Of a stretch of DNA of 64,000 nt, positions 50,527 through 60,143 are shown in pieces (the stretch's first letter is position 1; each line of letters starts with the position of its first letter). This DNA is from an uncultured Ruminococcus sp. (GTDB lineage Bacteria; Bacillota; Clostridia; Oscillospirales; Acutalibacteraceae), in NCBI GenBank assembly GCA_902777275.1, contig CACYTI010000001.1:124001-188000 (forward strand). Reading direction: 5' to 3'. The notes under the pieces are model-generated. The model did no database searches. It was not told the origin of the DNA and worked only from the letters and a program-made list of their open reading frames with translations. The position numbers and the translations under genes were made by a program.

Positions 50527-51225
50527 ATGTTTTTTAAGAAACCGAAAAAACCAAAAAAACTCAGCGCATACACGCTGAGCGATTTAAAACGATATATAGA
50601 CAGGTTTTTCCCCAAGGAAGAAGTTATAACCGACGAGAGCGCTTCATGCGAGGAAGCTGTAGAATACTCCGTTTCCGCCCCCCTGAGGCAGCCGACAGAA
50701 AAAAGCGATATAGCTCCGCCCCGGCAAGAGTCTCCGAAAAACGACTCGGCTCCTATAAATTATTACGCTCCTTCGGCGCCGATGTATCAAGCGCCGCAAA
50801 AAGCGGCTGAAAGAAAAAAGCTCGGCTTTAAAAAGACCGCGCCTGCCGCGAAGCCCACAGCCGACGCGTTAAAACAAAGATTGGAACAAATAGACGAAAG
50901 CTTTTCCGAAATGCTGATGCGCAAAATCGACGAAAAAGGCATGACCGACGCACGGTGCTACAAAAAGGCGCAGATAGACCGCAAGCTTTTTTCAAAGATC
51001 CGCAGTCAGCCTCAGTACCGCCCCAGCAAGCAAACTGCGCTTTCGTTCGCCCTCGCGCTGGAGCTGAGCATCGCCGAGACCCGCGACCTGCTGATGAAAG
51101 CGGGCTACGCACTGTCGCACAGCAGCAAGGCGGACATTATAGTCGAGTATTTTATTATTCACGGAATTTTCGACAAATTCCTCGTCAACGAAGCACTTTA
51201 CGAATTTGATCAGCCCTTGCTTTAG
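50527..51225 (+). CDS. HTH-type protein divergent from the phage-like cluster
   Basis: 232 residues from ATG 50527 (CAGGAG ten bases upstream); GTG 50518 is too close to that site. Basic N-terminus ([20 protein letters not shown]), a disordered Pro/Ser/Ala middle, and a conserved helical domain (about 130-232): [60 protein letters not shown]. This XRE-like domain also ends other Bacillota proteins. A DNA-binding regulator of the cluster is the simplest guess. Confidence 0.65.
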   Translation: MFFKKPKKPKKLSAYTLSDLKRYIDRFFPKEEVITDESASCEEAVEYSVSAPLRQPTEKSDIAPPRQESPKNDSAPINYYAPSAPMYQAPQKAAERKKLGFKKTAPAAKPTADALKQRLEQIDESFSEMLMRKIDEKGMTDARCYKKAQIDRKLFSKIRSQPQYRPSKQTALSFALALELSIAETRDLLMKAGYALSHSSKADIIVEYFIIHGIFDKFLVNEALYEFDQPLL

Positions 51226-51301
51226 CTTTACCTGATTTCAGTTTGTATAGTTGAATTTTTATTTCAAAACCCGATTCAAGTAAAAAACCGCTAAAAAACA
51301 C

Positions 51302-51330
51302 TTGAAATTTTTGAAAATCAGTGATATCAT
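51302..51330 (+). promoter_or_regulatory. Promoter for T-box-pheST
   Basis: TTGAAA at 51302-51307 and TATCAT at 51325-51330, 17-base spacer; further TATACT matches follow. Confidence 0.55.
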
Positions 51331-51361
51331 ATACTGAGTATTTTATTTTATACTATTAACA

Positions 51362-51612
51362 AACGCAGCGACGGAGAGAGTAGCGCAAAAATCCGGCTTG
51401 AAAGAGAGACGCGCCGGCGGCTGAAAGCGCGTTATGACGGTTTTGTGTGAAGTTCGCTCCCGAGCGGCGCCCCTGAAATTTTTCACGCACAGTAGGGGGC
51501 GACGGGTGACGCCGTTACACGTTATGAGAGCTTACCGGCTTTTGCCGCGTAAGAATCAGGGTGGTACCGCGGATTTTTCGTCCCTGTGTCTTTGCGACAC
51601 GGGGACTTATTT
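51362..51612 (+). promoter_or_regulatory. T-box leader, Phe-specific
   Basis: Stem I bases include GAGAGTAGC and a GAAGTTCGCTCCCGAGC segment in which TTC at 51453-51455 is the specifier codon for Phe. The T-box sequence AGGGTGGTACCGCGG (51559-51573) forms the antiterminator. The competing terminator GTCCCTGTGTC/GACACGGGGAC with TTATTTTT spans 51580-51612. Uncharged tRNA-Phe should allow read-through into pheST. Confidence 0.92.
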
Positions 51613-51627
51613 TTATTGGAGGTTTTT

Positions 51628-52677
51628 ATGGATAAAATCAGGGAATTAAAGGAACAATTTGAAGCCCGCCTTGCCAAAACAGACAACCTCACCTTGCTCG
51701 ACAGGGTGCGCGTGGAATACTTAGGCAAAAAGGGCAGCATCACTGCGCTGCTCAAGGGTATGAAAAATCTTTCCAACGAAGAAAAGAAATCATTCGGCGC
51801 GGATGTAAACAAGCTGAAAAGCTACGCGGCGAAGAGGATCGACGAAAAGGTAGAAGAGCTGCGCAAAGCAGAGATCGAGCGCGAGATCGCCGAAATGCCG
51901 CAGTTTGACATAACCGTGCCCGCTAACACGGCGCGCGGCTCATATCATCCGATCACGCTGGTTCAGCGCCAGTGCGAGAACATTTTTAAATCTATGGGCT
52001 TCACCGTTGAGGATTATCCCGAGGTGGTCACCGACTACGAATGCTTTGAGTCGGTAAATATACCCAAGCACCACCCTGCCCGCGATATGCAGGACACCTA
52101 TTACCTGACAAACGGCCAGCTCCTCAAAACACAGACTTCCGCCGCTCAGAACGCTATTCTGAGAAAATACGGAAAGGATCTTATCGAAAACGGCGTTCCC
52201 ATCAAGGCTATCTTCCCAGGACGCTGCTTCCGTAACGAGGCGACAGATGCCAGCCACGAGAATACCTTTTTCCAGATGGAAGGCATGATGGTCGACCGCG
52301 ACATCTCGATTTCAAACCTAATTTTCTTTATGAAAACCATGCTTTCCGAGGTGTTCCGCAGAGACGTCAAGGTCAGACTCCGCCCCGGCTTCTTCCCCTT
52401 CGTTGAACCCGGCTTCGAGCTTGACATAAACTGCCTTATCTGCGGCGGCGAGGGCTGCTCCTCCTGCAAGCACAGCGGCTGGCTTGAGCTTTGCCCCTGC
52501 GGCATGATACACCCCAACGTGCTGCGCGAGGGAGGGATCGATCCCGACGAGTACACGGGCTTCGCGTTCGGCTTGGGTCTTACCCGCCTTGCGATGATGG
52601 AATACAAAATAAAAGATATACGCGACCTCAACAGCGGCAGCCTCAAGGCGCTGGCGCAGTTTAGCGACGACGAATAA
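51628..52677 (+). CDS. pheS: Phenylalanyl-tRNA synthetase alpha subunit
   Basis: 349 residues from ATG 51628 (GGAGG upstream). N-terminal coiled coil, then the class II core: motif 2 PGRCFRNEATDASHENTFFQ, FQMEGMMVD, and motif 3 GFAFGLGLTRLAMMEY. RLRPGFFPFVEPGFE is a further family mark. Charges tRNA-Phe with PheT as a heterotetramer. Ends 16 bases before pheT. Confidence 0.96.
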   Translation: MDKIRELKEQFEARLAKTDNLTLLDRVRVEYLGKKGSITALLKGMKNLSNEEKKSFGADVNKLKSYAAKRIDEKVEELRKAEIEREIAEMPQFDITVPANTARGSYHPITLVQRQCENIFKSMGFTVEDYPEVVTDYECFESVNIPKHHPARDMQDTYYLTNGQLLKTQTSAAQNAILRKYGKDLIENGVPIKAIFPGRCFRNEATDASHENTFFQMEGMMVDRDISISNLIFFMKTMLSEVFRRDVKVRLRPGFFPFVEPGFELDINCLICGGEGCSSCKHSGWLELCPCGMIHPNVLREGGIDPDEYTGFAFGLGLTRLAMMEYKIKDIRDLNSGSLKALAQFSDDE

Positions 52678-52693
52678 GAGAGGAGAGCTTGCT

Positions 52694-55060
52694 ATGTTTT
52701 TATCTATGAACTGGATTTCCGACTTTGTTGACCTTTCGGGGCTGGACAAAACGGAGCTTATACATCAGTTTTCCCTGTCTACCGCCGAGGTGGAGAACGA
52801 AATATTCTTCAAAGGCAGCGAGCTAAGCGGAGTTGTCGTTGCCGAAATAAAGTCCGTTGAAAATCATCCCGAGTCAAAAAAGCTTCACCTGCTCAAGGTC
52901 GACGCGGGCGACGGACAGCTCACCGACGTTGTGTGCGGCGCTCCCAATGTGCGCGTCGGCATGAAAACCGCCTTTGCCAAGGTCGGCGCTAAAATCGGCG
53001 AAATCGAAATCGCCCCGAGGGCGCTGGCGGGCTACACCTCCTACGGTATGTGCTGCAGCGAGGCTGAGATCGGAATAAGCGACGACCATTCGGGAATCAT
53101 GGAGATCACCGACGACGTCCCCTGCGGAGCAGATTTAAAAGAAATTTACGAAATTGACGATATAGTGTTTGAGGTTGACAACAAATCCCTCACAAACCGC
53201 CCCGACCTCTGGGGACACTACGGCATCGCCCGAGAATTCGCGGCTTTGGCGGGCAGACCCTTAAAGCCGCTCGACGTTGAAGATCTGACTGTTTTCTCCG
53301 ACCTGCCTTCGGTCGATCTGAAAATCGAGGATCCGCTTTGTCAGCGTTATTCCTGCTTGCAGGTCGAGAACATCAGCCGCTCGGTAAGCCCCGTCAATAT
53401 GCGCATCCGCCTTTATTACTGCGGAATGAGAGCGATAAACTTCCTCGCCGACCTCACAAACTACCTCATGCTCGAAATGGGTCAGCCCATGCACGCCTTC
53501 GACTCCCGCAAGGTGGGCAAAATCAGGATAAAGCGCTTTGACGAGCCGTTTGTTTTCAAAACCCTCGACGGCGTTGATCGCAAGGTCGACGAAAACACGC
53601 TGATGATCTGCAACGACAACACGCCCGTCGCTATCGCGGGAATCATGGGCGGTCTCGACTCCGAGATCGTCGGGGACACCACGACCCTCACGCTTGAATC
53701 CGCAACCTTCGACGCGGCTTCTATCCGCAAGTCAACCGTCCGTCTGGCTCACCGCACCGACGCTTCCATGCGCTACGAAAAGAGCCTTGACCCCGAGCTG
53801 ACCGTTCCCGCTATCGGAAGATTCTTAAGTCTTTTAAAGAAATATGACAGCGGCGTAAAGGTCGTTTCCGCCCTCACCGACGAATACGCCTTCCGCTACG
53901 ACACCGTTGAGCTCAACTTCACAAAGGCTTTTGTCGATCGCTACACGGGCATTGAGATCGACAACGACACCATAGTAAAAACCCTTCAAAGCCTCGGCTT
54001 CAAGGTCACTCTCGAAAACGACGTTTTCGACGTTGTTGTTCCGAGCTGGCGCTCCACGAAGGACGTGACCATTAACGCGGACATTATCGAAGAGATAACA
54101 CGCATTTACGGCTACGACAATTTTGAGATACACACCACCCGCTCTCCTCTTTATCCCGTCAGACCCGACGCCGTAAAGCTCAGCGAGGAAAAAATCAAGG
54201 ATATCCTCGTCAAAAAGTTCAATCTCCACGAGCTTCACTCCTATGTTTGGGCGTACAGCGACGAGCTTAAGGACCTCGGAATAGAGGTCGAGGACAACGT
54301 AAAGTTAGCAAACGCCACCAACCCAAATATCGAAACGATCCGCAATTCGCTTATCCCCACCCAGCTTTGCCAGGTCAAAACGAACGTGGGCTATGCTCCC
54401 GAATTCGGCATTTTTGAGATAGGCAGAGCGGTAACGGGCATGACCGAGGACAACCTCTGCGTTGAAAAGAAGCTCCTCGCGATAACTCTCTACCAAAAGA
54501 CCGAAAACGTTAAATCGCTGTATTTTGAGCTGCGTGACATTTTAGCGGTGATAACCGGCGACATAAAGCATAAGCTCCCCGAGTTTAAAGCAAAGCAGCC
54601 CACCCACGGCTACGAGCACCCCGTCAACCTCAACAGCATTGTTCTTGACGGAAAGGAGATCGGCACGATCGGCATTGTTCATCCCAACGTAGGCAGAAAG
54701 ATCGACAAAAAGGCTTGCATTGTCTTTGCCGAGCTTGATGTACAGGCGTTCGCTGAGGCAGAAACCGCTCCTATCATCTACGAAGAGCCGTCAAAGTTCC
54801 CGCCGATAGATTACGACATCAGCGTTGTGATCCCCAAGGGAGTTCTCTTCTCCGATATGGCAAAGTGCTGGGCGAACGAGGGAAAGGGCATTTTGAAGTC
54901 CGCCAAAATCGTAGACAGCTACGACACCGATATGTTCCACAGCGAGACCGTCCGCTTTGAGTTTTCGTCAAACGAGCGCACGCTTTCCTCAGTCGAGGTC
55001 CAGGAGATCATGGACGCTGTCATAAACAATCTAAAAGAAATCGACGTAAGGCTCCGCTGA
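52694..55060 (+). CDS. pheT: Phenylalanyl-tRNA synthetase beta subunit
   Basis: 788 residues, full length. N-terminal tRNA-binding EMAP/OB domain (ESKKLHLLKVDAGDGQLTDVVCGAPNV, cited in part), B3/B4 editing domain, B5 and a C-terminal ferredoxin-fold anticodon-binding domain (FPPIDYDISVVIPKGVLFSD). GAGAGGAGAG precedes the ATG. Under the Phe T-box with pheS. Confidence 0.96.
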   Translation: MFLSMNWISDFVDLSGLDKTELIHQFSLSTAEVENEIFFKGSELSGVVVAEIKSVENHPESKKLHLLKVDAGDGQLTDVVCGAPNVRVGMKTAFAKVGAKIGEIEIAPRALAGYTSYGMCCSEAEIGISDDHSGIMEITDDVPCGADLKEIYEIDDIVFEVDNKSLTNRPDLWGHYGIAREFAALAGRPLKPLDVEDLTVFSDLPSVDLKIEDPLCQRYSCLQVENISRSVSPVNMRIRLYYCGMRAINFLADLTNYLMLEMGQPMHAFDSRKVGKIRIKRFDEPFVFKTLDGVDRKVDENTLMICNDNTPVAIAGIMGGLDSEIVGDTTTLTLESATFDAASIRKSTVRLAHRTDASMRYEKSLDPELTVPAIGRFLSLLKKYDSGVKVVSALTDEYAFRYDTVELNFTKAFVDRYTGIEIDNDTIVKTLQSLGFKVTLENDVFDVVVPSWRSTKDVTINADIIEEITRIYGYDNFEIHTTRSPLYPVRPDAVKLSEEKIKDILVKKFNLHELHSYVWAYSDELKDLGIEVEDNVKLANATNPNIETIRNSLIPTQLCQVKTNVGYAPEFGIFEIGRAVTGMTEDNLCVEKKLLAITLYQKTENVKSLYFELRDILAVITGDIKHKLPEFKAKQPTHGYEHPVNLNSIVLDGKEIGTIGIVHPNVGRKIDKKACIVFAELDVQAFAEAETAPIIYEEPSKFPPIDYDISVVIPKGVLFSDMAKCWANEGKGILKSAKIVDSYDTDMFHSETVRFEFSSNERTLSSVEVQEIMDAVINNLKEIDVRLR

Positions 55061-55098
55061 TTTCGGCATTAAGTTAATAAGTGAAAAATAAAAAAATT

Positions 55099-55140
55099 AG
55101 GCTGCCGCTGAAAGCATCAATCAGCGGCAGCCGTTTTATT
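55099..55140. terminator. Bidirectional terminator after pheT
   Basis: Stem GGCTGCCGCTGA/TCAGCGGCAGCC, A run before, GTTTTATT after, between convergent genes. Confidence 0.85.
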
Positions 55141-55145
55141 ATTTA

Positions 55146-55328
55146 TTATTTTTTCAGCGCGTCCTTGTCATAGTAATTCTTATCGACAAATTCGTCCGGT
55201 TCGTCAAGATTAAATTCGCTGTCTTTGAACAGACCCTCTCCGAAACGGTGATTATGGTTGAAGTTGCGCACCATTAATGCTGCCAGAATTACTCCCACAA
55301 GAATAACCACAAAAATCCAAAATCCCAT
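55146..55328 (-). CDS. Small single-TM protein
   Basis: 60 residues. N-terminal TM (FWIFVVILVGVILAALMV), then a charged tail. Nine bases after the SPFH gene, so likely its partner. Function unknown. GGAG precedes the ATG. Confidence 0.65.
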   Translation of the reverse strand: MGFWIFVVILVGVILAALMVRNFNHNHRFGEGLFKDSEFNLDEPDEFVDKNYYDKDALKK

Positions 55329-55337
55329 AATATCTCC

Positions 55338-56186
55338 TTACTGTGCCTTTGAGTCGGTGTCGTCAATACCGCCTATGTCGATTATGGTTCCGCCGCTGCC
55401 CGAAACCTTGGGAAGCTGACCGTTCCACTTTTCGATCTTTTTGTTCTCGATAACCTTGTCGGTCAGCGACTCGTTAAGCTTCTTGTTAGCCTCAGCGTCG
55501 CCAGCCGCCTTTATTTTTGCCGCCTCAGCCGCCGCCTGAGCGTTGGTAATGGCTGTCTGCTTTTCTGTTTCAGCCTTTAAAAGCTGCTGCTGAGCTATCT
55601 GCTTTTCTTCGATAGCGGTGATGAACGCGTCGGAAAAGTCAAAGTCGATGATATTTACGTCGGTTACGTACAAGCCCAAATCATTCAGCTTTTCATTAAG
55701 ACCCTTTACAAGACCGTCGGAAATAAGCGTTCGGTTTGTAACGCTCTGCTCGGCGGTGTACTGAGATGTAATAGCCTTTAGCACCTCGTTAACTGCGGGT
55801 GTCACCAAAACGCTCTCATAATCGGCTCCGATATTTTTGTAAATGCTATAGCTCTTGGCGGTGTCCACGCGGTAGTTTATCGCAAGCACCGTATCAACGC
55901 TTTGAAGGTCCTTTGAGAACGCCTCGGTATTTACCTCAAGCTTCTGTATTCTGTTGTCGATTTTTATCACGTTCTGAATAAACGGGAGCTTCGCGTGAAT
56001 ACCTTCCTGAAGAACACCCTCGTTGACGCTTCCCATGGTAACAACTACGCCGGTGTGACCCGCGTCTACCACGACAAAGCAGTTAAAAATTATGATCAGC
56101 GCGACAATAACCACCGCTCCGATAATTACAAGCTTTTTCCAGTTGAAGGCATGAGCCTTTTTTTCTCCGTCCACTTTAACTGTCAT
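55338..56186 (-). CDS. SPFH/prohibitin-family protein
   Basis: 282 residues. TM (about 17-38), SPFH domain (GHTGVVVTMGSVNEGVLQEG, IHAKLPFIQNVIKIDNRIQK) and an Ala/Glu coiled coil (about 205-245). Such proteins make membrane microdomain scaffolds. The start overlaps the upstream regulator gene by 11 bases; the small TM gene follows. Confidence 0.88.
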   Translation of the reverse strand: MTVKVDGEKKAHAFNWKKLVIIGAVVIVALIIIFNCFVVVDAGHTGVVVTMGSVNEGVLQEGIHAKLPFIQNVIKIDNRIQKLEVNTEAFSKDLQSVDTVLAINYRVDTAKSYSIYKNIGADYESVLVTPAVNEVLKAITSQYTAEQSVTNRTLISDGLVKGLNEKLNDLGLYVTDVNIIDFDFSDAFITAIEEKQIAQQQLLKAETEKQTAITNAQAAAEAAKIKAAGDAEANKKLNESLTDKVIENKKIEKWNGQLPKVSGSGGTIIDIGGIDDTDSKAQ

Positions 56187-56748
56187 GTTGTTCTTTCTCC
56201 TTAATTAACTGAAGCCTTCGTTCGGCTTCCTGTTTGTACTGCCCCGCCACATACGCGTACACCATAACCGTGAGAGCGTCGTTCAGCCGCTCCGCCGCGG
56301 TGTCGTCGGTGGGGACATAATCCTCTGTCGCCTCGCGGACTATCTTGGGTATCTCGCCCATGTCGGGCATTCCGTTTTCAGCCCTGCCGATGATCGCGCA
56401 AAGATAGTCATAAAGCTGCTCCTCCGAAATGATATCGTCGCGGGTGTCGTCCGCGTCGCCGTTGACCGTGGCGAGCAGCGCGCCTATGCTTTCGATTTTC
56501 ATGCAGCCGCGCAGCGCCGAAATCAGCAGAATACGCGCAAGCTGCCGTTCGCGGTATTTCTTCTCCGCAGGATGAGAAACAAATCCGCGCTTTATCCAGT
56601 TCTGGATCGTGCTCGCCTCAAGTCCGGTAACCGAACAGACCTGTCGCAGGCTGAGCCCGCCCGTCGCCTGAATAAGCGGTCTGAACATCGCGAACATTCC
56701 GTCGCCGCCGTCGCGCGGGATCACCGCGCCCGGCACAAGATTCTGCAA
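56176..56748 (-). CDS. DUF1836-domain regulator
   Basis: 190 residues. MerR-like HTH with LRQVCSVTGLEASTIQNWIK and FVSHPAEKKYRERQLARILL. DUF1836 domains are seen in Bacillota regulators with unknown targets. The overlap with the SPFH gene suggests it controls its own operon, possibly membrane stress (inference). GGAGAG lies upstream of the ATG. Confidence 0.75.
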   Translation of the reverse strand: MQNLVPGAVIPRDGGDGMFAMFRPLIQATGGLSLRQVCSVTGLEASTIQNWIKRGFVSHPAEKKYRERQLARILLISALRGCMKIESIGALLATVNGDADDTRDDIISEEQLYDYLCAIIGRAENGMPDMGEIPKIVREATEDYVPTDDTAAERLNDALTVMVYAYVAGQYKQEAERRLQLIKEKEQHDS

Positions 56749-56974
56749 GATTCATCTCTCCTTTCATTAAGTTTATATGATTATATCATAAGTTCATTTG
56801 ACTGTCAATAGCTTTCAAAAGATTTTATAAAAAATAGAAAAAAATTCTCTTTCCTTTCTTATTATTTCCGGCGCCGCTTATTCCCCGTATCAAACCGCTT
56901 GTTCCAAATCTATTGATTTGATTTTTGTGATTTGCTATAATTTTTTCAACAAACACAAAAGGAGTTCTGCCGTT

Positions 56975-57244
56975 ATGCCGATAAGAAATATCATTTCCGA
57001 ATACGCCATACGCGGCGACTGCTCCTTTTTTGCCTGCCGGTTCTGCCGCACCAAATACGGCTGGGAGCATCAGACATGGTGCGAAATGAATTTTCTGACA
57101 GCTCCGACCTGCTTTGACTGTCAATACTACCGCCGCCGGGCAGGGTCGTGCAAACACCCTGCCCTGAAAAACAGAAAGGAGGATATGCCGCGTGAAGAAA
57201 ATAAACGTCCGCTTCGAGCAGGACAAAACGCTCTACAGCATTGA
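56975..57244 (+). CDS. Small Cys-rich protein
   Basis: 89 residues from ATG 56975 (AAAGGAG upstream). Cys pattern: CSFFACRFCRTKYG, WCEMNF, TCFDCQYY and SCKHP, eight Cys within about 45 residues; likely zinc-binding. It overlaps the LytTR gene start by 53 bases. No family recognised; it may be a partner or sensor of the following pair. Confidence 0.6.
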   Translation: MPIRNIISEYAIRGDCSFFACRFCRTKYGWEHQTWCEMNFLTAPTCFDCQYYRRRAGSCKHPALKNRKEDMPREENKRPLRAGQNALQH

Positions 57245-57659
57245 TATCGTGATACGCGCCGATGAGCGAGACGCTCAGGTCACCGACCTGATGGAAAGCC
57301 TTGCGCGGTACAAGTCGTTCCGGCTGATCGCGCTCGACCAAAACGGATGTCCCAGTGTGATCAACGAGAATGAAATCATTTTTATCTCCGCCGACGGAAA
57401 GGATGTGCGCATCGTCACCGTTCACGGAAAATACCACGCGCGGCAATCTCTCAGAAGTCTTGAAGAACTGCTGAGCCGCTCTTTTCTGAGAGTATCGCGC
57501 TTTGAGATAATCAATCTGAAAATGGTGCGCAAATACGATTTTACCATCGGCGGCACACTGCGCATCGAGTTTCAGGACGGCATGGAAACATGGGCTTCAC
57601 GCCGTTTCATTCCGCTGATCAAGGAACGGCTTTCACGGGAGGAGGGATATTTATGCTGA
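57192..57659 (+). CDS. LytTR-family DNA-binding regulator
   Basis: 155 residues, GTG start with AAGGAGG eight bases upstream. LytTR domain in the C-terminal half (IIFISADGKDVRIVTVHGKY, FLRVSRFEIINLKMVRKYDF). It lacks a receiver domain. It overlaps the DUF3021 gene by seven bases; LytTR-DUF3021 pairs are common two-gene regulatory modules in Bacillota in which the membrane protein restrains the regulator. Confidence 0.88.
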   Translation: MKKINVRFEQDKTLYSIDIVIRADERDAQVTDLMESLARYKSFRLIALDQNGCPSVINENEIIFISADGKDVRIVTVHGKYHARQSLRSLEELLSRSFLRVSRFEIINLKMVRKYDFTIGGTLRIEFQDGMETWASRRFIPLIKERLSREEGYLC

Positions 57660-58126
57660 AAAAAACGTTGAAAAGCGCCCTGATCGGTTTCTTGATCGGC
57701 GTTGCTATCGGCAACGTCATCGCTATTCTCACAGGCAAATCAGACACGGGCGGCGTGACGTTCGCTTCTCAAAAGCTGTTAAGTATGTCAGGCGGAAACG
57801 GCGTTGTCGCAATGCTGCTGCAAAGCCTGTTTTCGGGCTTATACGGCGCGGCGTGCTTTGCAGGAATGTCGTTCTATGAAGCTGAGCGGCTTCCCTTGGC
57901 GGCGGCAACGGCGCTGCACTGCGCGGTGATCGTTTTTCTGTTCATTCCCATCGCGCTGCTGCTCGGCTGGGCAGGCGGCATAACGGAAATTCTGATAATC
58001 GCCGGCATTCAAATCGTTGTATTCTTCATCATTTGGCTGATAATGTGGAGCATTTATAAAAAGCAGGTCAAAGAGCTGAACGAAATGCAAAAGGATTACC
58101 GGCAAAAGAATAAAGAAGAGCCGTAA
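57653..58126 (+). CDS. DUF3021 membrane protein
   Basis: 157 residues from ATG 57653 (GGAGGAGGG upstream). Four TM helices and a basic C-terminal tail. Partner of the preceding LytTR regulator, probably as a membrane anti-activator (inference from the family pairing). Confidence 0.85.
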   Translation: MLKKTLKSALIGFLIGVAIGNVIAILTGKSDTGGVTFASQKLLSMSGGNGVVAMLLQSLFSGLYGAACFAGMSFYEAERLPLAAATALHCAVIVFLFIPIALLLGWAGGITEILIIAGIQIVVFFIIWLIMWSIYKKQVKELNEMQKDYRQKNKEEP

Positions 58127-58333
58127 CCGATCCGGTTCCCGGGCAATAAGCGGCTTTGCCTGCTATCTGCAGCACACGCTCGGGAGACCGGTCGATATAT
58201 ACCCGAAGCCGTGTTTTTCCGAACGGCTCCGGACACAACCCAAAAACCGCAGCACCGCAATTGAAGTAATACTATCTTCAAATAAAACGCGGTATTGCCT
58301 TAAATATTCCAATAAAAAAGGAGATGTTTCAAA

Positions 58334-60028
58334 ATGAAAAAACGCACAAAATCCATTTTGGCTGTCATTCTGTCGCTGTGTCTGTGTATCTGCCTGATAA
58401 CAACAAGCGTATTGCCGGCGTTAGCTGACGTGGTAATACAGGATATGCCAAAGTCAAACCACAACATCAAGGAGCTTGTCTATTACGACACAAATCCCGA
58501 TCCCGCCGCGTCTCAGTACGGAACGCAGGACTTTCCCGCTGTCTGGGCGCTTTATGACGACCCCGACGGGCACGAGAACTCCGAGATTTTCTCGTTGAAG
58601 GAGGCAGCTTCACAGGAAGAAGCCCGTAACAAAAAATTCGGTATGGACGGCTTCCGTATCAACGGCAAATGGTACAAGGTCATAGCGCTGTGGACGGTAA
58701 ACCCGTCAAGCGATATCATCGACAAGGGCAACGGCGAAAAGGCTGTGTTCACCCCGCTGTATTATTCCGAGGGCGATAAGCCGCAGCAGGGCGAAACCAT
58801 TCAGGTCGCGTTATACGACTATGAAGCGAATGACGGCAAAGGCGGTATTTCCAATTTGGTCGATGTTAAGGTTCCCGGACCCGGCGGACAGACCGAGGTC
58901 ACGGTTTCTTCGGAGTGCACCCACCAGAACAAGGAAACCAAAGCGGAGGTAAAAAATGTATCGGCTCCCGTTACGATCGACGGCAAGAGCACTAACATTA
59001 TGCTCGTAAAGGAAGCCGAGAAGTGCACTGATTGCCAAAAGCAGAAAACAACAAGGGTGTACAGACTGCGCTTCAAGAGCAGAAAATCCATGAAAAAATA
59101 TCTGAGCGGCAAAACCGCCAAATTAATGAATGGCAAAAAAGTTCATTTAAAAGGCACGTACGAAAAGGCAGAAAAGGTATTCTGGAACAAAAAGCATATC
59201 AAAATCTCGGTTGATTACTTAAAGAAAAATGGCAGCGTTATACTCGAATTCAGCGACGAGTTCTTAGCGGGAGTTGAGGACGGCGTTCACGAGCTAATGG
59301 TACTTAACGGGGACGAGTTTACCGCGATGTCCTTCACTGTGAGCAATCACGAAATGACAGAGACAGGCGCATTCGATACGGAAGACTGTGAAGATATTTC
59401 CTCAGAAGAGTATGACGCTCTCATGCAGGAGTGCGAGGAAGACGGCGTTGAAATTGTTGACTGTGATATGGACGCTTTTTATGAGGGCGGCTTTATGACC
59501 GACGCGGACGACAAAGAGGTTTTGATGAGCCTCTCGGCTGACGCTGTTCCATATACCGGCGACGCCGTCACGCCTCCCGCCGTTACCCTAACAAGCGAAG
59601 CGGGCGTTGTTTACACCGAGGACGAGGACTACACCCTGACCTATTATCAGGTGGTTGAGGACGAAAGCGGCGAAACGACCGAGGTTGAAATCGACCGCAG
59701 TCAAATCAGAAACGAAGGCAAATACATGGCGGTCGCGACTCCCACACGCAGCGGAACTCTCTCGGGCGAGGCTTGGGCGACGTTCAGCGTCGTCAGAGTG
59801 CCGGTCATTCTCGGAGACGCCGACGGCGACGGCACCGTGACGGTCAAGGACGTTACCGCTATCCAACGCCACGCGGCTGAATTTATCTTGCTGACAGGAA
59901 TCGAGATGAAAGCGGCTGACATTGACGGCGACGGAACGGTCACGATTTCGGACGCGACGGCTGTTCAGATGTATTTAGCCGAGTTTAAGGTTGACTATCC
60001 CGTGGGAGAGCAGTTCTATATAACGTAA
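58334..60028 (+). CDS. Secreted dockerin protein
   Basis: 564 residues. Signal peptide ends LPALAD (about 32). The N-terminal region (about 33-330) has no known match; it contains a CTHQNKETKAE...CTDCQK Cys pair and a Lys-rich segment. A beta domain (about 410-485: PYTGDAVTPPAVTLTSEAGV) is Ig-like. A type I dockerin ends it (about 492-555: DADGDGTVTVKD and DIDGDGTVTISD). Related in dockerin to the protein at 31344. AAAGGAG precedes the ATG. Confidence 0.82.
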   Translation: MKKRTKSILAVILSLCLCICLITTSVLPALADVVIQDMPKSNHNIKELVYYDTNPDPAASQYGTQDFPAVWALYDDPDGHENSEIFSLKEAASQEEARNKKFGMDGFRINGKWYKVIALWTVNPSSDIIDKGNGEKAVFTPLYYSEGDKPQQGETIQVALYDYEANDGKGGISNLVDVKVPGPGGQTEVTVSSECTHQNKETKAEVKNVSAPVTIDGKSTNIMLVKEAEKCTDCQKQKTTRVYRLRFKSRKSMKKYLSGKTAKLMNGKKVHLKGTYEKAEKVFWNKKHIKISVDYLKKNGSVILEFSDEFLAGVEDGVHELMVLNGDEFTAMSFTVSNHEMTETGAFDTEDCEDISSEEYDALMQECEEDGVEIVDCDMDAFYEGGFMTDADDKEVLMSLSADAVPYTGDAVTPPAVTLTSEAGVVYTEDEDYTLTYYQVVEDESGETTEVEIDRSQIRNEGKYMAVATPTRSGTLSGEAWATFSVVRVPVILGDADGDGTVTVKDVTAIQRHAAEFILLTGIEMKAADIDGDGTVTISDATAVQMYLAEFKVDYPVGEQFYIT

Positions 60029-60078
60029 TAAAAATAACGTGTAAAAACTTTCAATGCGGCAAACCGCAAAACGTAAAA

Positions 60079-60115
60079 GACCCCGGCAGGAGAAATCCCG
60101 CCGGGGTTCTGATTT
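60079..60115. terminator. Bidirectional terminator
   Basis: Stem ACCCCGGCAGG/CCCGCCGGGGT, T-rich tail TTCTGATTTTGTTTT, between convergent genes. Confidence 0.8.
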
Positions 60116-60143
60116 TGTTTTGTGCAATCTATGGCTGCAATAA

